Below are positions 1-12,333 of a DNA stretch of 64,000 bases, one piece after another (position 1 is the stretch's first letter; every line of letters starts with the position of its first letter). The notes beneath the pieces were generated by a model. That model saw only the letters and a program-made list of their open reading frames with translations, searched no databases and was not told the origin of the DNA. This stretch comes from Dromaius novaehollandiae (lineage: Eukaryota; Chordata; Aves; Casuariiformes; Dromaiidae), in assembly GCF_036370855.1 (NCBI RefSeq), contig NC_088132.1:59248841-59312840 (forward strand), read 5' to 3'. The position numbers and the translations under genes were made by a program.

Positions 1-530
1 CTAGCAAATTGATCTCCTTCCTGTAAGAAATGAATAGTGATATTGGTAAAGATGCAATGTAATAGTTTTCAGAAAAGTATATTTCACTGTGGTAGCTTTC
101 CATGTATCTTTTTTTCACTCTTTTTGTTTCGGACAGGTTTTTGGAAAGGCTAACTAGCAAACTAATTTTCAAATTTAAAATAATTTGAATTTGAGGAATT
201 TAAATAATAGCTTGATAATAGTACATGCTGTGTTCTGGGAAACATTAAGATCTGTCCATGGTCCCATAAATTGGGAAATTTTGAAGATTTATTTAAATGT
301 ATTTGAATTGTTAGTTTTAAAAACAGTTTAGGAATGTTTTTGCATTCTTCACTTCCAGTGCTCAAATTGGCAAACTAAAATTGACAGTACAAATGACCAT
401 TGTATTTTCTTTCCTTTAATGCTACCTAAAATATTTGTATAATACTCTCTTGTTCAAAAGGGTTTTTTTTAACTTTTGATTGAAGTATTAAAAAAAACCC
501 AACCTATTTTAAGTGGTTATTGTTCTTAAA

Positions 531-552
531 ACAACAACAACAACAACAACAA
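531..552. repeat. CAA trinucleotide microsatellite
   Basis: About seven uninterrupted copies of ACA/CAA, lying in a JMY intron. Confidence 0.95.
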
Positions 553-1021
553 AGTTTTAAGCACCTCAAGTAAAAGATGAGGTGCATTCTATCGACAAAA
601 CTTCTGGTGATAGTTAGGCTTCTAATACTGCAATGAGAAACTATTAGAAAATTATTCATTAATAATAATAATCTACTTTGGTTTTAGTAGCAAAATTCCA
701 GATAACTTCCTTTGAAATTACGTAATTAGAACCTAATTTACTTTTATACTGTTTTTCCTGGCTAATGACTAGGTAATCTATTTCAAAGAGTAGGAAGAAG
801 GGCAAAATCCAGCATTTGAAGAGGCTTTTTTGTTTGAGTGAGTGTGCATCATTGAGGTTTAGTTCCTGTTTACTCAAAGAAAGATGATGATCAGATAGTT
901 ACAGTCAGTTGAAGACAACTCACTACAGGTTAGAAAATCAAAACCAAAATTCTTTCTCAGGGCAAACCATTTAGCTGCCTTTTTTTTCCTCCTATGGATA
1001 GGAAGATAAAAGCTGGGTATT

Positions 1022-1069
1022 CCTTTAAAAAGGTTGAAGTGTTGGCCTTTAAAAAGATTAAAGTGCTGG
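1022..1069. repeat. 24-bp imperfect tandem duplication
   Basis: Two adjacent 24-nt units (1022-1045 and 1046-1069) both begin CCTTTAAAAAG and end in a GTGYTGG-like sequence. They differ at three positions. It lies in a JMY intron with no sign of coding. Confidence 0.85.
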
Positions 1070-2071
1070 AAAAATTGCTTTAATAGGAAAGGCTTTAGTT
1101 GAAAAATAATAGAAAAATGACATTTCATAGGAGACAATATTACTGTTAAATATTTATGAGAACAGTGTTGGTTCAACAGGTTGTCTACGTATTTTTGAAT
1201 ATTTAGTCTTGGAAAACAAAAAGTTTATTATGATAGTGGTAAACTTTCATCATGGGGGAAACATGCTTCTTCTAGTGGCTGGAGTTTTTTATATAGTCTA
1301 GCACACTAATCATGCGTGATCCTCTTAACTTCATTTTCTGTAATGTATCATGTAATATCATGACCTGACTATAATTGACTCTTGATACCTGGTTGGATGA
1401 AGGAATACTTACGTTCCACAAGTTGCTAGATAGGAGTAGGAACTTGCCTATCGTCATTGGCAGAGTGCTTCTTGTTTCCCATAAAACCACTTAAGAATTC
1501 TTTAAAATGATTTTCTGCTGCTTTTGAAGATGCACATTCATATTCACACTTCAAGGCTGGAGTGTTTTTTCTGATTTTTACTCACCTTGTGAGATTTCTC
1601 AGAGAGTAACAGTGATGAATTAAAGTGAATGTTTGAATTGGAGAACAGTCAGTATTCACGTGAGGTTTATTAAAACATGACTTTGTGTTTTATCAGAACA
1701 ACAGCAGATGATTTAAAAAACTGGGTAATAGAAAATTTAATAATAGCTATTAATAGGTATTGCAAGGGATGAGTAATAGGGATTTTTACCGTGAACTGCA
1801 AGTTAGTCAGTTTGTAAATGACAGCAGATGAGAATGACCATAGTCTTATTAGCTGGTAGCACTGTGATTGAGCCAGCAGTGCAACAGGGTGCTACAGCAG
1901 CAGATGCCCTCCAGGCTGGCAAACCAGGTGTCACTGTGCAGGGCACTTGCAAGATTTACTTCCACACCTTTCTGGTCACCCCAGAAAGATTAGTTCTAAC
2001 TGGAACAGGCACAGAGAAGGGCTACTCCGATGATCCCAGTAACTGTGAGTTTATTTTACAAAAGGAGCTGC

Positions 2072-2190
2072 AGAATCACAGAAGAGCTGGTGTTGGCCGG
2101 GACCCCTGGGGATCATCTGGGCCAACCCTCACCCTGCTGAATCAGGGTCAGCTAGGGCAGGTTGCCCAGCCCAGTTAAGGTTGCTTGGGC
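2072..2190 (-). mobile_element. CR1 LINE 3' fragment
   Basis: The + strand reads as the reverse complement of a CR1 3' end. It has AGAATCACAG, then a diverged GGATCATCTGG-type block, a CCAACCC block, and the typical GCAGGTTGCCCAG. The element is therefore on the minus strand and heavily 5'-truncated. It is diverged and has no intact reverse transcriptase frame. CR1 is the dominant interspersed repeat of birds. The limits are approximate. Confidence 0.75.
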
Positions 2191-2826
2191 AAGTAAAATG
2201 AAGGCTAAATTGATACATAATTAATCTCCACAAATATGCTAATGGCAATAAGTACCAGTCAAGAAGAGCCATGTGTGTTGATGCGGAGTGTTGGCACGAG
2301 AACGAGTGGAATTATCTGATTGTGAATACATTTGGAAATATGGAAGAAAACTTATGGCAGTTACGAATGAGGATGTGGAACAGCCTTCCAATAGGAATAT
2401 CAAACTCTACGTTTTGTGGAAGCTTAATGTTTTAATTTTGTTTTTACAAATGCAGCACAACTATAACAACATGGAAATTATTTTAAAAATTCACTTTGTG
2501 AAATCAGTTAATTTTAGTTAGGTTGTCTGAAAGTGTTCTGTGATGGTCGAGAGCTGGACAGGATGACCCTTGGTTCTGTGTTCCATATTTCTCTATTTTT
2601 CTATTAACTTTGTCATGAGTTCTCTTAGCATGTGTGTTTATAGCTCGTCAGAGGCTTTCTGTGTTAATCCATGTATCTCTATTATCTTTGCGTTGGTTTA
2701 CAGTTGTCATTTTTTTGCCATAGAACTGTTAAGAAAGCTAAGTTGCTGTTGAAGTTCTTTGCTTAATATGAATGAGATAACAAAGACCTTAATCTGTCTA
2801 GCCTTAATTTAGCTAACAGTGTTTAA

Positions 2827-2914
2827 ATTACTTGCTTGAGTTAATGCAGGAAGTGGAGGCACAGCAGGAAATTGAACTCGGATCTCCCAACTTCTAGTTC
2901 TTTGTCCAACTGCA
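2827..2914 (-). mobile_element. MIR-like SINE relic
   Basis: The + strand has the order of blocks found in reverse-complement MIR-type elements: CTTGCTTGAG (for CTTGCCCAAG), GCAGGAAGT, GGCACAGCAGG, AATTGAACTCGGATCTCCCA, and then a CTAGTTCTTTGTCCAAC segment corresponding to the tRNA-like head. It is old and decayed. The family is assigned from memory of the consensus; the exact subfamily is unknown. Confidence 0.6.
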
Positions 2915-5268
2915 AAATATTTCTTTCCTGTAATTACATTCTTGCTTTAGAAGTTCTCCATGCTTCTTTCACTGTGTTGACCGGTCTGAGATTTTTTACA
3001 TTCTTATCTTTCCTACCAAGGATACAGCAAGTTACTAGTACAGACTAGATGGCAACTCTTATCATTCTTGAAGACTGAAAATACTCAATGTTAAATTTTT
3101 AACAAACCATGTTGAAGCTTTCCGCATAGTGCAGATGTTAGAGTTTTGACATGTATGTAATATCTCGCACAAAGATTTAATACAAAAATGGTTTAAATTA
3201 AAGGTCCTCTCCTCTTTTTTCTCTTTGCCCCTCTCTTTCTCAGCTATTATATGGCTAGGTTATCTGGCTGAGGGCCATATAACAGAAGTAATTTCCCATT
3301 GCTATTGCGCTTGAACTGAACACAGTGTTGTTGTAACCCTAAAAAAGACGAGTTAGCTGGCAGCATCTGTAATGTACGCTTGCGGGGCTTTCTATGCATT
3401 GGTTGTTGGACAGCACCTTTATCCAGCAGACAGACCGTGGTGCAACCGAAAGAAATTTTGAGCTACTGTAACTTGATTAGTTCATACTTTTAAAAATATC
3501 CAGTTTACATCTCTATGCAGTCTGTATACAGAATCTGTGGACTTAAATTTGGGAACATCGTGTTTAAAGAAAAAATGCATACTTGTTTAAATCCGGGTGA
3601 ATTTCACAGCTAACTGAGAAAGCACAAGTTCTTGGTTGTGGCAGAAGGTTGAATGACATTGAAATAATTTGATGAAAAAGTATTTTTTTGCTATAGTATA
3701 TCTTTTTACAATGAGAAAATCCTTTAAAAATGCTAAATACTAGGATTCCCTGCCTGGCAGATTAACATTGTCTCTCTTTTATGGAAAAAAAATGGAAGGT
3801 TTAAGAGAATCAGTCCTTTTATCCTTCTGGAAACTAGCCTCTAATTGGCTACAAGTGGGTCTTCATTATGTCACTTACTATTTTGGTCACAACTAGTAAC
3901 TTAGTAAGGATGCAGAGTAATAGACTGACATAATAATATGTCTTGGTGTCACTGTGGCCTGAAACATATAAATGATATAACACTTAAGGACTTATTGATC
4001 CTTTTGGGCTGATAACTTATATACATAAAATGCATTCAGTAAATATGCCATGAAGTAGAAGCAGTTTTAAAAATGGAAATTAGAAGAATTGATTCACAGG
4101 TCTTCCGTCTATCAGTCTTACATGGAAAGAAGCGTAGTTCAGAGAACTTTTTCCATAGTGTTTAATTAAGCTGTGAAATCCCTGTCAATGGACGATGATG
4201 CAGATGCTAAAAGCTTGCACGCCATCAAAAAGGGGTTGAACAGATTCATGTAGTAACATCCAGTAAGACTATGTAATATAAAAGGCAGCACTGTGACTTA
4301 AGAACTCTTGAGCTGCAAGTTTTGCTAGAGGCTGGAGAAGCATTTTGGGGAAATATCACTGCACTGCCTACTTTGTTTTATCTTCCTTCCAGAAATTTGC
4401 TGTTATCCTTTGTCTTAAACAGGATATTGAGTAAGATTGATCTTTGGTCTGATTCAGTACAGATATTTTTCTGTTTTAATACAGTTATATTTAAGCATTC
4501 ATGATAAAAACACTTAGGAAACCTATCTCTGGCATAATTACAGATACAGCTTTACTCTTTGAAGAAACCACCATAATGTAAAAATCTATTAGCAAATATT
4601 TTTAAAAATACATAGTTAACTAGGTACTTTATTTCTCCTTGGTAGACTTCCCTTTCTAATGATTGAATGTCTGTAATAGAGAAACTGGATCCCCTTTCAG
4701 CAGACTGACAAGGTAGATCAATTTAGAATTACTTTCATCCTTCACATAGGAGAAAGTCTGAGATTTATTTTTTGAGAAGGGAGAGAGAATTTGAGTGTGG
4801 CCGTAACTCTTTTCCCCCTAGCAGGTCTTAGAGATGCATAGCTTTGAATTCCCTGCAAAGTGAGACACCACGTAAGATCCCCTTGTAGATCAGTATTTCT
4901 TGAATATGATCCAAATTTCCAGCTGTACTCAGCAGCTAGATCTTGTTTGGCTGAAACGCGTGCTTGCCTTTGAGAAAGAGAATGATTTGAGTTCGCTTCT
5001 GTTGTTTCTTGTGTCACTTTTCTGTGTCAGACATATGATGCAAAAAAGTGCTAAAATATGTATAAATTTTAATCTAGATCTTTTTTCACCTATGAAAAAC
5101 TCTAGAAACAGTGAGACTATATGTTCTCATTATCCAGAACTTGAATTTTCTGAGTATTTTTCCTTTCAAGCTGCAGTACTGGAGGTTATGAGATTTTTGG
5201 AGGAAAGAAATGAAAAAAGTAGTATAAAAGCCTGTGGTAGGCAGATGTTCTGCTTTATGCCTATATCC

Positions 5269-5291
5269 TATGCCTATATAATATAGGCATA
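5269..5291. repeat. Short near-perfect palindrome
   Basis: The arms ATGCCTATAT and ATATAGGCAT flank a single central A, and one more T/A pair extends the match outward. A near copy of the left arm (ATGCCTATAT) also begins at 5258, just upstream. It lies in AT-rich JMY intron sequence 527 bp before the exon. Confidence 0.8.
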
Positions 5292-5817
5292 TAAAATATG
5301 ATTAAAAAGCATCCATTTATCCCTTCACCTAAACTTTTCTATTTGTTCAGAAATTCCTCAGTTAAATTATTATTTCAAGAGGATCACTGCATGTAATTTT
5401 GCTTGTTCCCACCCCTTCTCACTTTTTTCCCCACAAATTTGGCTTTAATAACAGTTTTAATTATCATTTTCTAGATGCTGTTAGCAAAGCAACTTTTAGA
5501 CTTTTTGGTTGAAGATAAGAAAATACTAATTTCATTTTATTTCTTCAGAGAATCAAGTACTAGAGTAAAAGGGTGATGGGGATATTTCATGCTGTACTTA
5601 CTATATGGCTTGATAGTCACAAAGAGTAATCCAATGCCTTGGATTCTGCTACTATCATATGTAAAATACAACAAGTATTAGAGATGCATGAAACTGTGGC
5701 TGATCAAAAACTGTTTTGTTTCCTTGTTGTGTGTAATTTTATCATGTTATGTTTAGTGTACCAGACTCCTGATATCCCAGAACTGTGTGTTTATTTTCCT
5801 TTTCTCTTTACTTTTAG

Positions 5818-5983
5818 ATGCAAAGTCTGAAAGGTGGTACAGAAGCCATAGCCCATTTGGACCAGTTAGAAGCTGATTATTATGATCTACAGCTTCAATT
5901 ATATGAAGTGCAGTTTGAGATCTTGAAATGTGAAGAGCTGCTGCTGACAGCACAACTTGAAAGCATCAGAAGACTGATGTCAG
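5818..5983 (+). CDS. JMY: JMY coding exon, coiled-coil region
   Basis: The exon encodes a segment running from MQSLKGGTEAI to SIRRLMS, nearly identical to mammalian JMY as I remember it. The acceptor is a pyrimidine-rich tract ending CTTTTAG at 5817 and the donor is CAG|GTACTT at 5984. The frame starts on codon position 1 and ends one base into a Glu codon that the next exon completes. The sequence is rich in Glu, Leu and Gln with heptad-like spacing, as expected of the central coiled coil JMY shares with its paralogue WHAMM. The leading ATG is internal to the protein, not the start codon. Confidence 0.95.
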
Positions 5984-8731
5984 GTACTTTATGCATAATA
6001 ACTAACCTGTAATCTCTAAAAGATAATTCTCTTCGTAAGATTCCAGTAAAGTCTGTGGGAATGAAATGAGAACAGTTTCTTTACCATATGAAGAGCTGAA
6101 TCTTTTAACATAAGTACTGTTAAATTAAAATCTGCATCAGGTCATATACATATAGATAAAGAAGTTTTGGTCTGGTTCTCATTGTCTGGAAATAAGCATG
6201 TAAGATACTATGTAAAATTTGAAAAAACAAGTTTAGGGAGAAAAAAAGTCTTAATTATTGGACTTGTCTCGTTAAAAATTTGCATTGGTACTACTCTTGT
6301 TCTTGAAGTTATCGATTCTCAGAAGGAATTCCTGCAAATCAGAATCCTTCAGCTAAACTTTGAAGCTTGTTGCATCGCTGTCTTACTGGTTAGAGCAGTG
6401 ATGCAAACCTTATGGTTTCAGAATATTGTATCATTTGTACTCACAGACTGTGGAAATGGTACAGGCAAATTGTAGTGTTTTGGAATCCTGTTCTGTCCTT
6501 TGGACCTTTCTACACTTAATGTTTTTAGTCATATAAGCTCTGTGTTAATGTTTAGTTCACAGTACTTACATAGAAAACTTTTGTTGAGGTTAGAAAAGTC
6601 ACTTAAGAGCAGAGGCCTGAAACTAGGTTTTCATTGTGAGTTGCCTCTGGGGAAAGAGAAAACATAGGCATCATGGAGCCTTCTCTCCCACTCACTGTTG
6701 TGTGCATCTCCTCCTTTCATGCTTGTCATCTCATGGCAGCAACATTATTTATATGTAAGGAAGCAGAGGATTGAAAACTTTGTAAGTGACTTTAAAGAAA
6801 TGTGGCAGCTTTGACCTTGTGCCTCTGTGGGCAGCTAGTTACTGCTTAATAGACGGATAGTTGTTTGCACTTGGGAAATGATACACTTAATTTTGATATT
6901 GAAATCACTATACAGTTTGCTTACATGCAGACTGAAGGAAATCCCTTGAGGAGGAGGCTGAGAAGAAAGGAAATGTGGATCAAAATCCTTACCTTGTTGA
7001 GGTAGTAATAGCAAAACCTAAGGGCCCTCAGAGACTTAGCTTGCTCTAAGAACAGCACAGGTCATTATGAGTTGTCGCTTATGTTTTCCCCAGAAATCTC
7101 AAAAAAACCTCCACAGCCTGACCCAAAATGAAATAAAATCCCCATTCAACTAACCAGCCAACCCTCTCCTTCCCTGATGGCAACTTAATCATTCACTATT
7201 CTGGTTACTTTTGCTGTTTTAAATTTGTAAAGTATTCTTTAAAAAATCTTTTAAGGTTTTTTTTATTTTTTTTATTAAAGGCAGCTGTTCATGTTAGAAG
7301 TAGTAACTGTTTTTAACAACTCTCAGGTATACCCATAGGACAGAAAATGAAAAATGCCTTTCTTAACTTTGTGGGAACTTTGTTCGAAGGATGAAATTCT
7401 CCCTTTGGAATTTACTCAGGCGAGGTGGGGATAGAACAATTGTGAAAAATGTTACATTTAAATGGCCGCATCTGGTGAAAACTATTCTGTATCTAGTCTG
7501 AGTGAAGGCATATTTCAAAAATATGTGGTGTTTCCTACTGAGTCAGAGAGAAGTATTGGCTTGCATCTTCTGTTGTTCTTCCTTTTCAAAGTGTGGTTAC
7601 AATCAGTATAGCACTAGCCTTTTAATTGAACACATTTGTATGACTTGGAATATATGCATTTTGGAGATTTCTAGAAGCTGTTGCTATTGTTTTCTCATCA
7701 ACTGTGTTGGCTCTGCAGTGATTTATCAGAGTTTTAGATTCTGTTCTAATCTGTGCAAAATCAGCAGAAGAGCAGGATGAAGTCCCAGCAGAGCATCTTT
7801 GGAGAGCAGGATCTGATTTGACTGCCAGTTTGAATTTCCAGGTTGTGAGTTAGGAGTAGGAGAAGATTTTCTTGCAAGTTCAGCACGTGGGATCTGAAAA
7901 GTACTGAATGATAATGAACTGTAGTATTATAAACTGCAGTATCTTGCTGTCATTAATCAAACACCTGCACTTAAATTCTCAAAAGGTAAACTTATTAGGT
8001 TAGAGTTTTAAAGGGTCTTATCCTATCCATACAAACTATCCGTGCATCCTTGTAGGATGGATTTTTGGTGTTTGCAGTGCTATCAACAGAGAACATGATA
8101 GGTGGTTTGTATTTTGTTTGGCTCTTTTTGATTTAGGTGTTTTGTTTGGTTGTGTTTTTTTTTTCTTTTCTTTTGAACAAATGCAGATGTCGTGGACCTT
8201 AACTAAATTGGAATTATTTTATTTGGTTTATTTTAAGTGTTCAAGTTATTAGCAGTTTAAGCAGTTGCCAAATTTATATTAATTTTAAAAGCTCAAAAGC
8301 TGTTTGTGGAAGACTTTGAGTTTTTTGATGGAGGATGAAGTAGAATTGCCAAGCTTTCTCAGACATTCGGGTGTTTATAAGCCCCATTTAACATTATGGT
8401 TTAGAACTGCAATATTTGACTGGTCTGTAGCTGAGCTGTTAGGGTTTCGTTTGTATCCTAACTATGTAGGTTTGCGGAGGGGGGAGGGAGGTTGATTTTT
8501 GTTTTGTTTTTTACTCACTGATGTCTCCAAGTGGGCTGTAGAGACTTGGTTGTTTAACTATGGATGAAATTGTTGTTGTTGTTTTTGTTGTTTTTAAAGT
8601 CGAATGCTCAAGTGAAGACGCAAGTAGGTTTGTTTGTATTAGTTTTTATTTAGGATTAATATACTGCTGTTCCTCCTCTTCTGGTAACATCGTGTCTTCT
8701 GCAGAGCTGAAAGTAGCATGATAAAATCTGA

Positions 8732-8759
8732 ATTCTGTTCTATTCTGTGATTCTGTGAA
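8732..8759 (+). mobile_element. Possible CR1 3' tail remnant
   Basis: Tandem ATTCTGTG-type octamers, as found at the extreme 3' end of CR1 elements, but no CR1 body was recognised upstream. It may be a very short insertion or chance simple sequence. Confidence 0.35.
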
Positions 8760-9781
8760 TTTTGGTTGCAGCAAAGACATTATGTACAAATAACATGCAT
8801 GATGACAACTTTTAAACTGGATAGCGTTCTGAAAAAATCCCTGCCTCTCTCTCCAAATTATCTAGTAGCAGGAGTAGGAGAAAGCTGAATGAAACAGAAG
8901 TTACAGAAAGGCAGTTGATTCAGGAGAAATGAGAAGGTTTGGTGGTGCTGCAAAGTGGACACTCGACAATCACGCCAGCCCTGTCCGCCTGTTAAGCCGG
9001 CAATAATACGTATCCCTCTCGGTGTGTTACAATGCATATCCTACTCTGTACGCTAGTGAAATAGGGAACAAGAAGCCTTTGCTTCTCCTTCATCCCAGCA
9101 TTCTGCGAGGATTTATAATTCTCATTCTTTTCCCTCTTGGCAAGAGATGAGAAGCCAACATTAGAGATGAGCTCAATGTTATACCGAATGCTTCACTCAG
9201 GAGGCCAGAAAGCCTGAATGTTGATAACAGTGTTAGTAATGACCTCCTTTTCAGGCATGCAATGCTTTGAAGGATGGCCTCGAAGTTACCCTCCCACTGC
9301 TGCCTCTGAGCAGAAGCAGTAACTGAGAGGTCAAAAACCTCTTAACAGAGAATTTTTAGTGTTGTTGTGTTGTCTAACCTCCCCTTTCATGAAATTAATA
9401 GTAGTTTGTGATAGAGGAATCTCATGCCAAAGGCTTTACGAGGAGCCTGTATGTCCTGAACCTTGTAGTGAAGACCAGAGAGTATTACGGTGCGTCACAG
9501 GTAACTTATGCTAGTTAAGAAACCCAAAGATATGCGTGGGCATTGTGTCGAAGTTAGGCTGCAGACCCGAACATGCATTTACAGTTGCTTTTTTTTTTTT
9601 TTTTTAAATACTCTGAGCTTACCTGAATAACAGGCTATGCTTCATTAGTATTGATTTCTGTTCTTATAAACTTAAAAGCCTTACAGGCTTTGCTCTTTAG
9701 CGCTGTCATTCTGACCTTTTGTTTTTGCTCTTCCTCTCAAATGACTATAGAGTTCTTCTACATTAAATCTTGCTACTTGGT

Positions 9782-9795
9782 GGGGGGGGGGGGGG
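9782..9795. repeat. G14 homopolymer
   Basis: Fourteen consecutive G on the + strand, about 80 bp upstream of the JMY exon acceptor at 9878. Confidence 0.95.
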
Positions 9796-9877
9796 AGGGT
9801 TGTTGTTGAACAAAACAGAATGTTAATCAAATACAAACTATTGATTTGACTTTTTGTTGCTGACATTTTTAAAACAG

Positions 9878-10065
9878 AGAAGAAAGATGAAGTGGTATAT
9901 TATGACACTTATGAAAGTATGGAAGCCATGCTTGAAAAAGAGGATATGGTAACATCTGTACATCTGCAAAAAGAGGAACTGCAGAAATTACAACAAAAAA
10001 TCCGCCAGCTGGAAGCAAGGCGTGGACGTATTTCAGCCAAGAAAGCCTACCTCAGAAATAAAAAG
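9878..10065 (+). CDS. JMY: JMY coding exon, coiled-coil region (continued)
   Basis: The exon completes the split Glu codon and then encodes KKDEVVYYDTYESMEAM through AKKAYLRNKK. This matches the JMY segment following the preceding exon. The donor is AAAAAG|GTACTT at 10066 and it ends in phase 0. The C-terminal part, with EELQKLQQKIRQLEARRG, is a heptad-patterned basic and acidic coiled coil. In the family this region lies before the WH2 cluster and is thought to support self-association and binding of partners. I see no known catalytic residues and expect none. Confidence 0.95.
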
Positions 10066-12292
10066 GTACTTTAAATTGCAAAATTCTAGCATAATTAGCA
10101 AATTTAGTGAAACTTTGAAAGATTGCATTTCAGATGCAGCTTCTGAGTCTCTCAGAATTTTTATGGTTTATATTTGCTACTTACTTAAAGTTGTTCTACA
10201 CTGTTACTAGACAAATACAATGGCACATTTTTATCAAACTGACATATTTAAGATTCAGTATATCTTTTTAGCTTTAAGGGAACCTTTAATCAGAACCGCA
10301 GGAGCAGAACAGGAAAGGAAATCAGCAGTTACTCTTTTCTATTAATCAGAATACTTTCATGTGGAGATTTTAGCATGTTTTTACAGAGAGCAGATTTATC
10401 TCTTGTTTTTTAATTTGAAGAGAATCTTTAAGGATATTGCCTTAGTGAGTTACTTATTTTCATTCTCTCATCTCTTCCTTTTAACTTATGTATTGTGCCA
10501 TTGATCCTCTGCTTTTCTGTATTCATCAAATATACATTAAATCCAATATATAGTCCTGATTTGTAAAACTAGGTAGTGTTTTTAAGTTACTTTGTGCTAT
10601 TTACTATTAGTGCAGAAAATTGTTGTAAAGTGGCTAATGTTTTGAAATTGTATATCAAGTGTAGGTAAATATGTTCATTCCTTTTTCCAGAACAATTTGT
10701 TTATTGTTCCCTAGCAGTTTGCAATTACATCAGTATGCATTATTAATGAGCAAGGAAGCTTAATGAATATAATATATCAAAATTTTGAGATGTCAGTGCA
10801 ATACTTTTTTAAAAATATGTTTTCACCTAGTGCTGTACAGTATAAAGCTATACAGAAATCTCCATTAAGACCCCATTCTAAATTAGGACCAGGGCATGGG
10901 ATGGTTGTATATTCCCAATCATGTCACATGATGGGGGAGGTGCCACCTCTATAAAGAGTTTCGGTAGGCTCAGGGTAAAGATCGGTCCTCTCATTCGTAA
11001 CTGATACATCTGTATCTAAATCTGAAGTGTAACAGAGGAAATAAAGCAATAGCTAGAAGCTGGTGGTTGTTCCGCACTTACTTAGGGAGAAGTTGAGAAG
11101 CGACCTGAAGCAGGAATAGAGATTTTTTCTTAGCATGACGACTTATCTGTATAATTAACTAGTCACCTTCTACTGGTTCATTTGTTTTAAGGTTCTACTA
11201 TGATAAAATACCTTCTTCAAGCTGAAGGAATTGCTTGTTCTATGCTCTATGACTAGGTGCAGCATGCCTACTTGTGCACTGAAACACGAAGCAGGGTGTA
11301 TGTGGTAGCATTGCTCATCTGGTTCTGCGTCTAGGTGTAATATAGTCATGTCTGCCTGACGTTATGCTGAAATAGTGTGGCTATACTGCTTTCAGGACCT
11401 GAGGCAGTTTGTCCGTGTGAAACTTTACTGCTGACGGTGGACATGACAGCACTCTGAACTAGTTCCAGCTTTCTGTACTAACTTCATTGCCCGGTGTAGA
11501 AATACCTTCAACTGAGTGCTGTAGTCAGATGCTTAGCTTTCAGCTACCAAAAAAACCACAGATTAGAATAAAGCGCATTTGAATTTGCAAGAGGAAATTG
11601 AAGATTTTTGATATGAGCAAGAAGAATAGGCAGAATCAGTTGTTCTGTGCCATTTTACAGTACTTGTTGGGGAGAAAAGAACACAGCTGTTTTTATGAAC
11701 ATTTATGTTGAATAGGTATTTACTGTAGCTGCTCTTACGATTGCTGAATGCATCTCTGAGTCCTGCTAAACTTACTAGTAATTACCTGGAAAATCAAGTC
11801 TCTTGTGTCTTCGATTCAAGATACAATGCTTGCTTATGTTTGAATTGCTATTGTAGTGATATTGCAAATCATGTTGTTAATGAGCATTACTTATAGTGCC
11901 TGTTGTGTGTAGCTGTACTTTACAAACCTGTGAGGAAGCAAGGTTCTTGTTCGAACGAGTTTGCAGTTTAATTTACGCATGCAGAGCAACGATGCAGGTG
12001 GGATGCAAAAGTGGAATCTAGATGGTGAGAAGGAGTGAGTCGGTGACTGAGCGCTAAGCGGAAGAAGAATGGGTTGTTGAGGTGGATTTGGAAAGTACGA
12101 ATGCTGTGTGGTAAATCTCTTTCTTGAAAGTGTGTCTGTCTCATGATTAAGAAACATTTATTGGTGAACTGAGAGTCTAAGAGTCTACTCAGTGCTTTTC
12201 AGATTGTGTTCCTGAAGATGCTTGATTCAGCAAAGTGTCTTAAAACATGACTGTGAACAAGTGTTTTTGTTTTGGTTGGTGGGGTTTTGGTA

Positions 12293-12294
<2 letters not shown>

Positions 12295-12330
<36 letters not shown>
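12295..12330. repeat. T36 homopolymer tract
   Basis: An uninterrupted run of 36 T on the + strand. It could be the A-tail of a minus-strand retroinsertion, but no recognisable retrocopy or clear target-site duplication borders it. Confidence 0.95.

Positions 12331-12333
<3 letters not shown>

Larger units (their letters stand above)
1..5817 (+). other. JMY: JMY intron (partial) upstream of the first exon in the window
   Basis: I saw no sequence coding for the JMY residues that should precede the exon at 5818, so this reads as the 3' part of an intron at least 5.8 kb long. It ends in a pyrimidine-rich tract and an AG at 5816-5817. It holds a short CAA repeat (531-552), a 24-bp tandem duplication (1022-1069), a CR1 fragment (about 2072-2190), a MIR-like relic (about 2827-2914) and a 21-bp near-perfect palindrome (5270-5290). 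The rest is unremarkable AT-rich sequence. The short open frames here have no recognisable homology. Confidence 0.75.
5984..9877 (+). other. JMY: JMY intron, 3894 bp
   Basis: It runs from GTACTT to ...AAAACAG. Contents: unique AT-rich and T/G-skewed sequence, GTT-rich simple sequence (about 8566-8598), a short CR1-like tail (8732-8759), a somewhat CpG-richer patch near 8950-9030, a T-run (9591-9605) and a G14 tract (9782-9795). No gene is recognised inside. Confidence 0.85.

Noticed and set aside
1828..2178. 116-codon open frame on + strand
   Set aside because: Its 3' third is a CR1 fragment in reverse orientation and the rest has no recognisable domain, so it is not a gene.
2530..2590. Possible second CR1 piece (GAGCTGGACAGGATGACCCTTGG then TTCTGTG)
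   Set aside because: Too short and diverged to separate from chance by eye.
4742..5286. Opposing open frames of 91 and 128 codons, considered as a missing upstream JMY exon
   Set aside because: Neither translation resembles the JMY sequence expected before the exon at 5818, and no fitting splice sites were seen.
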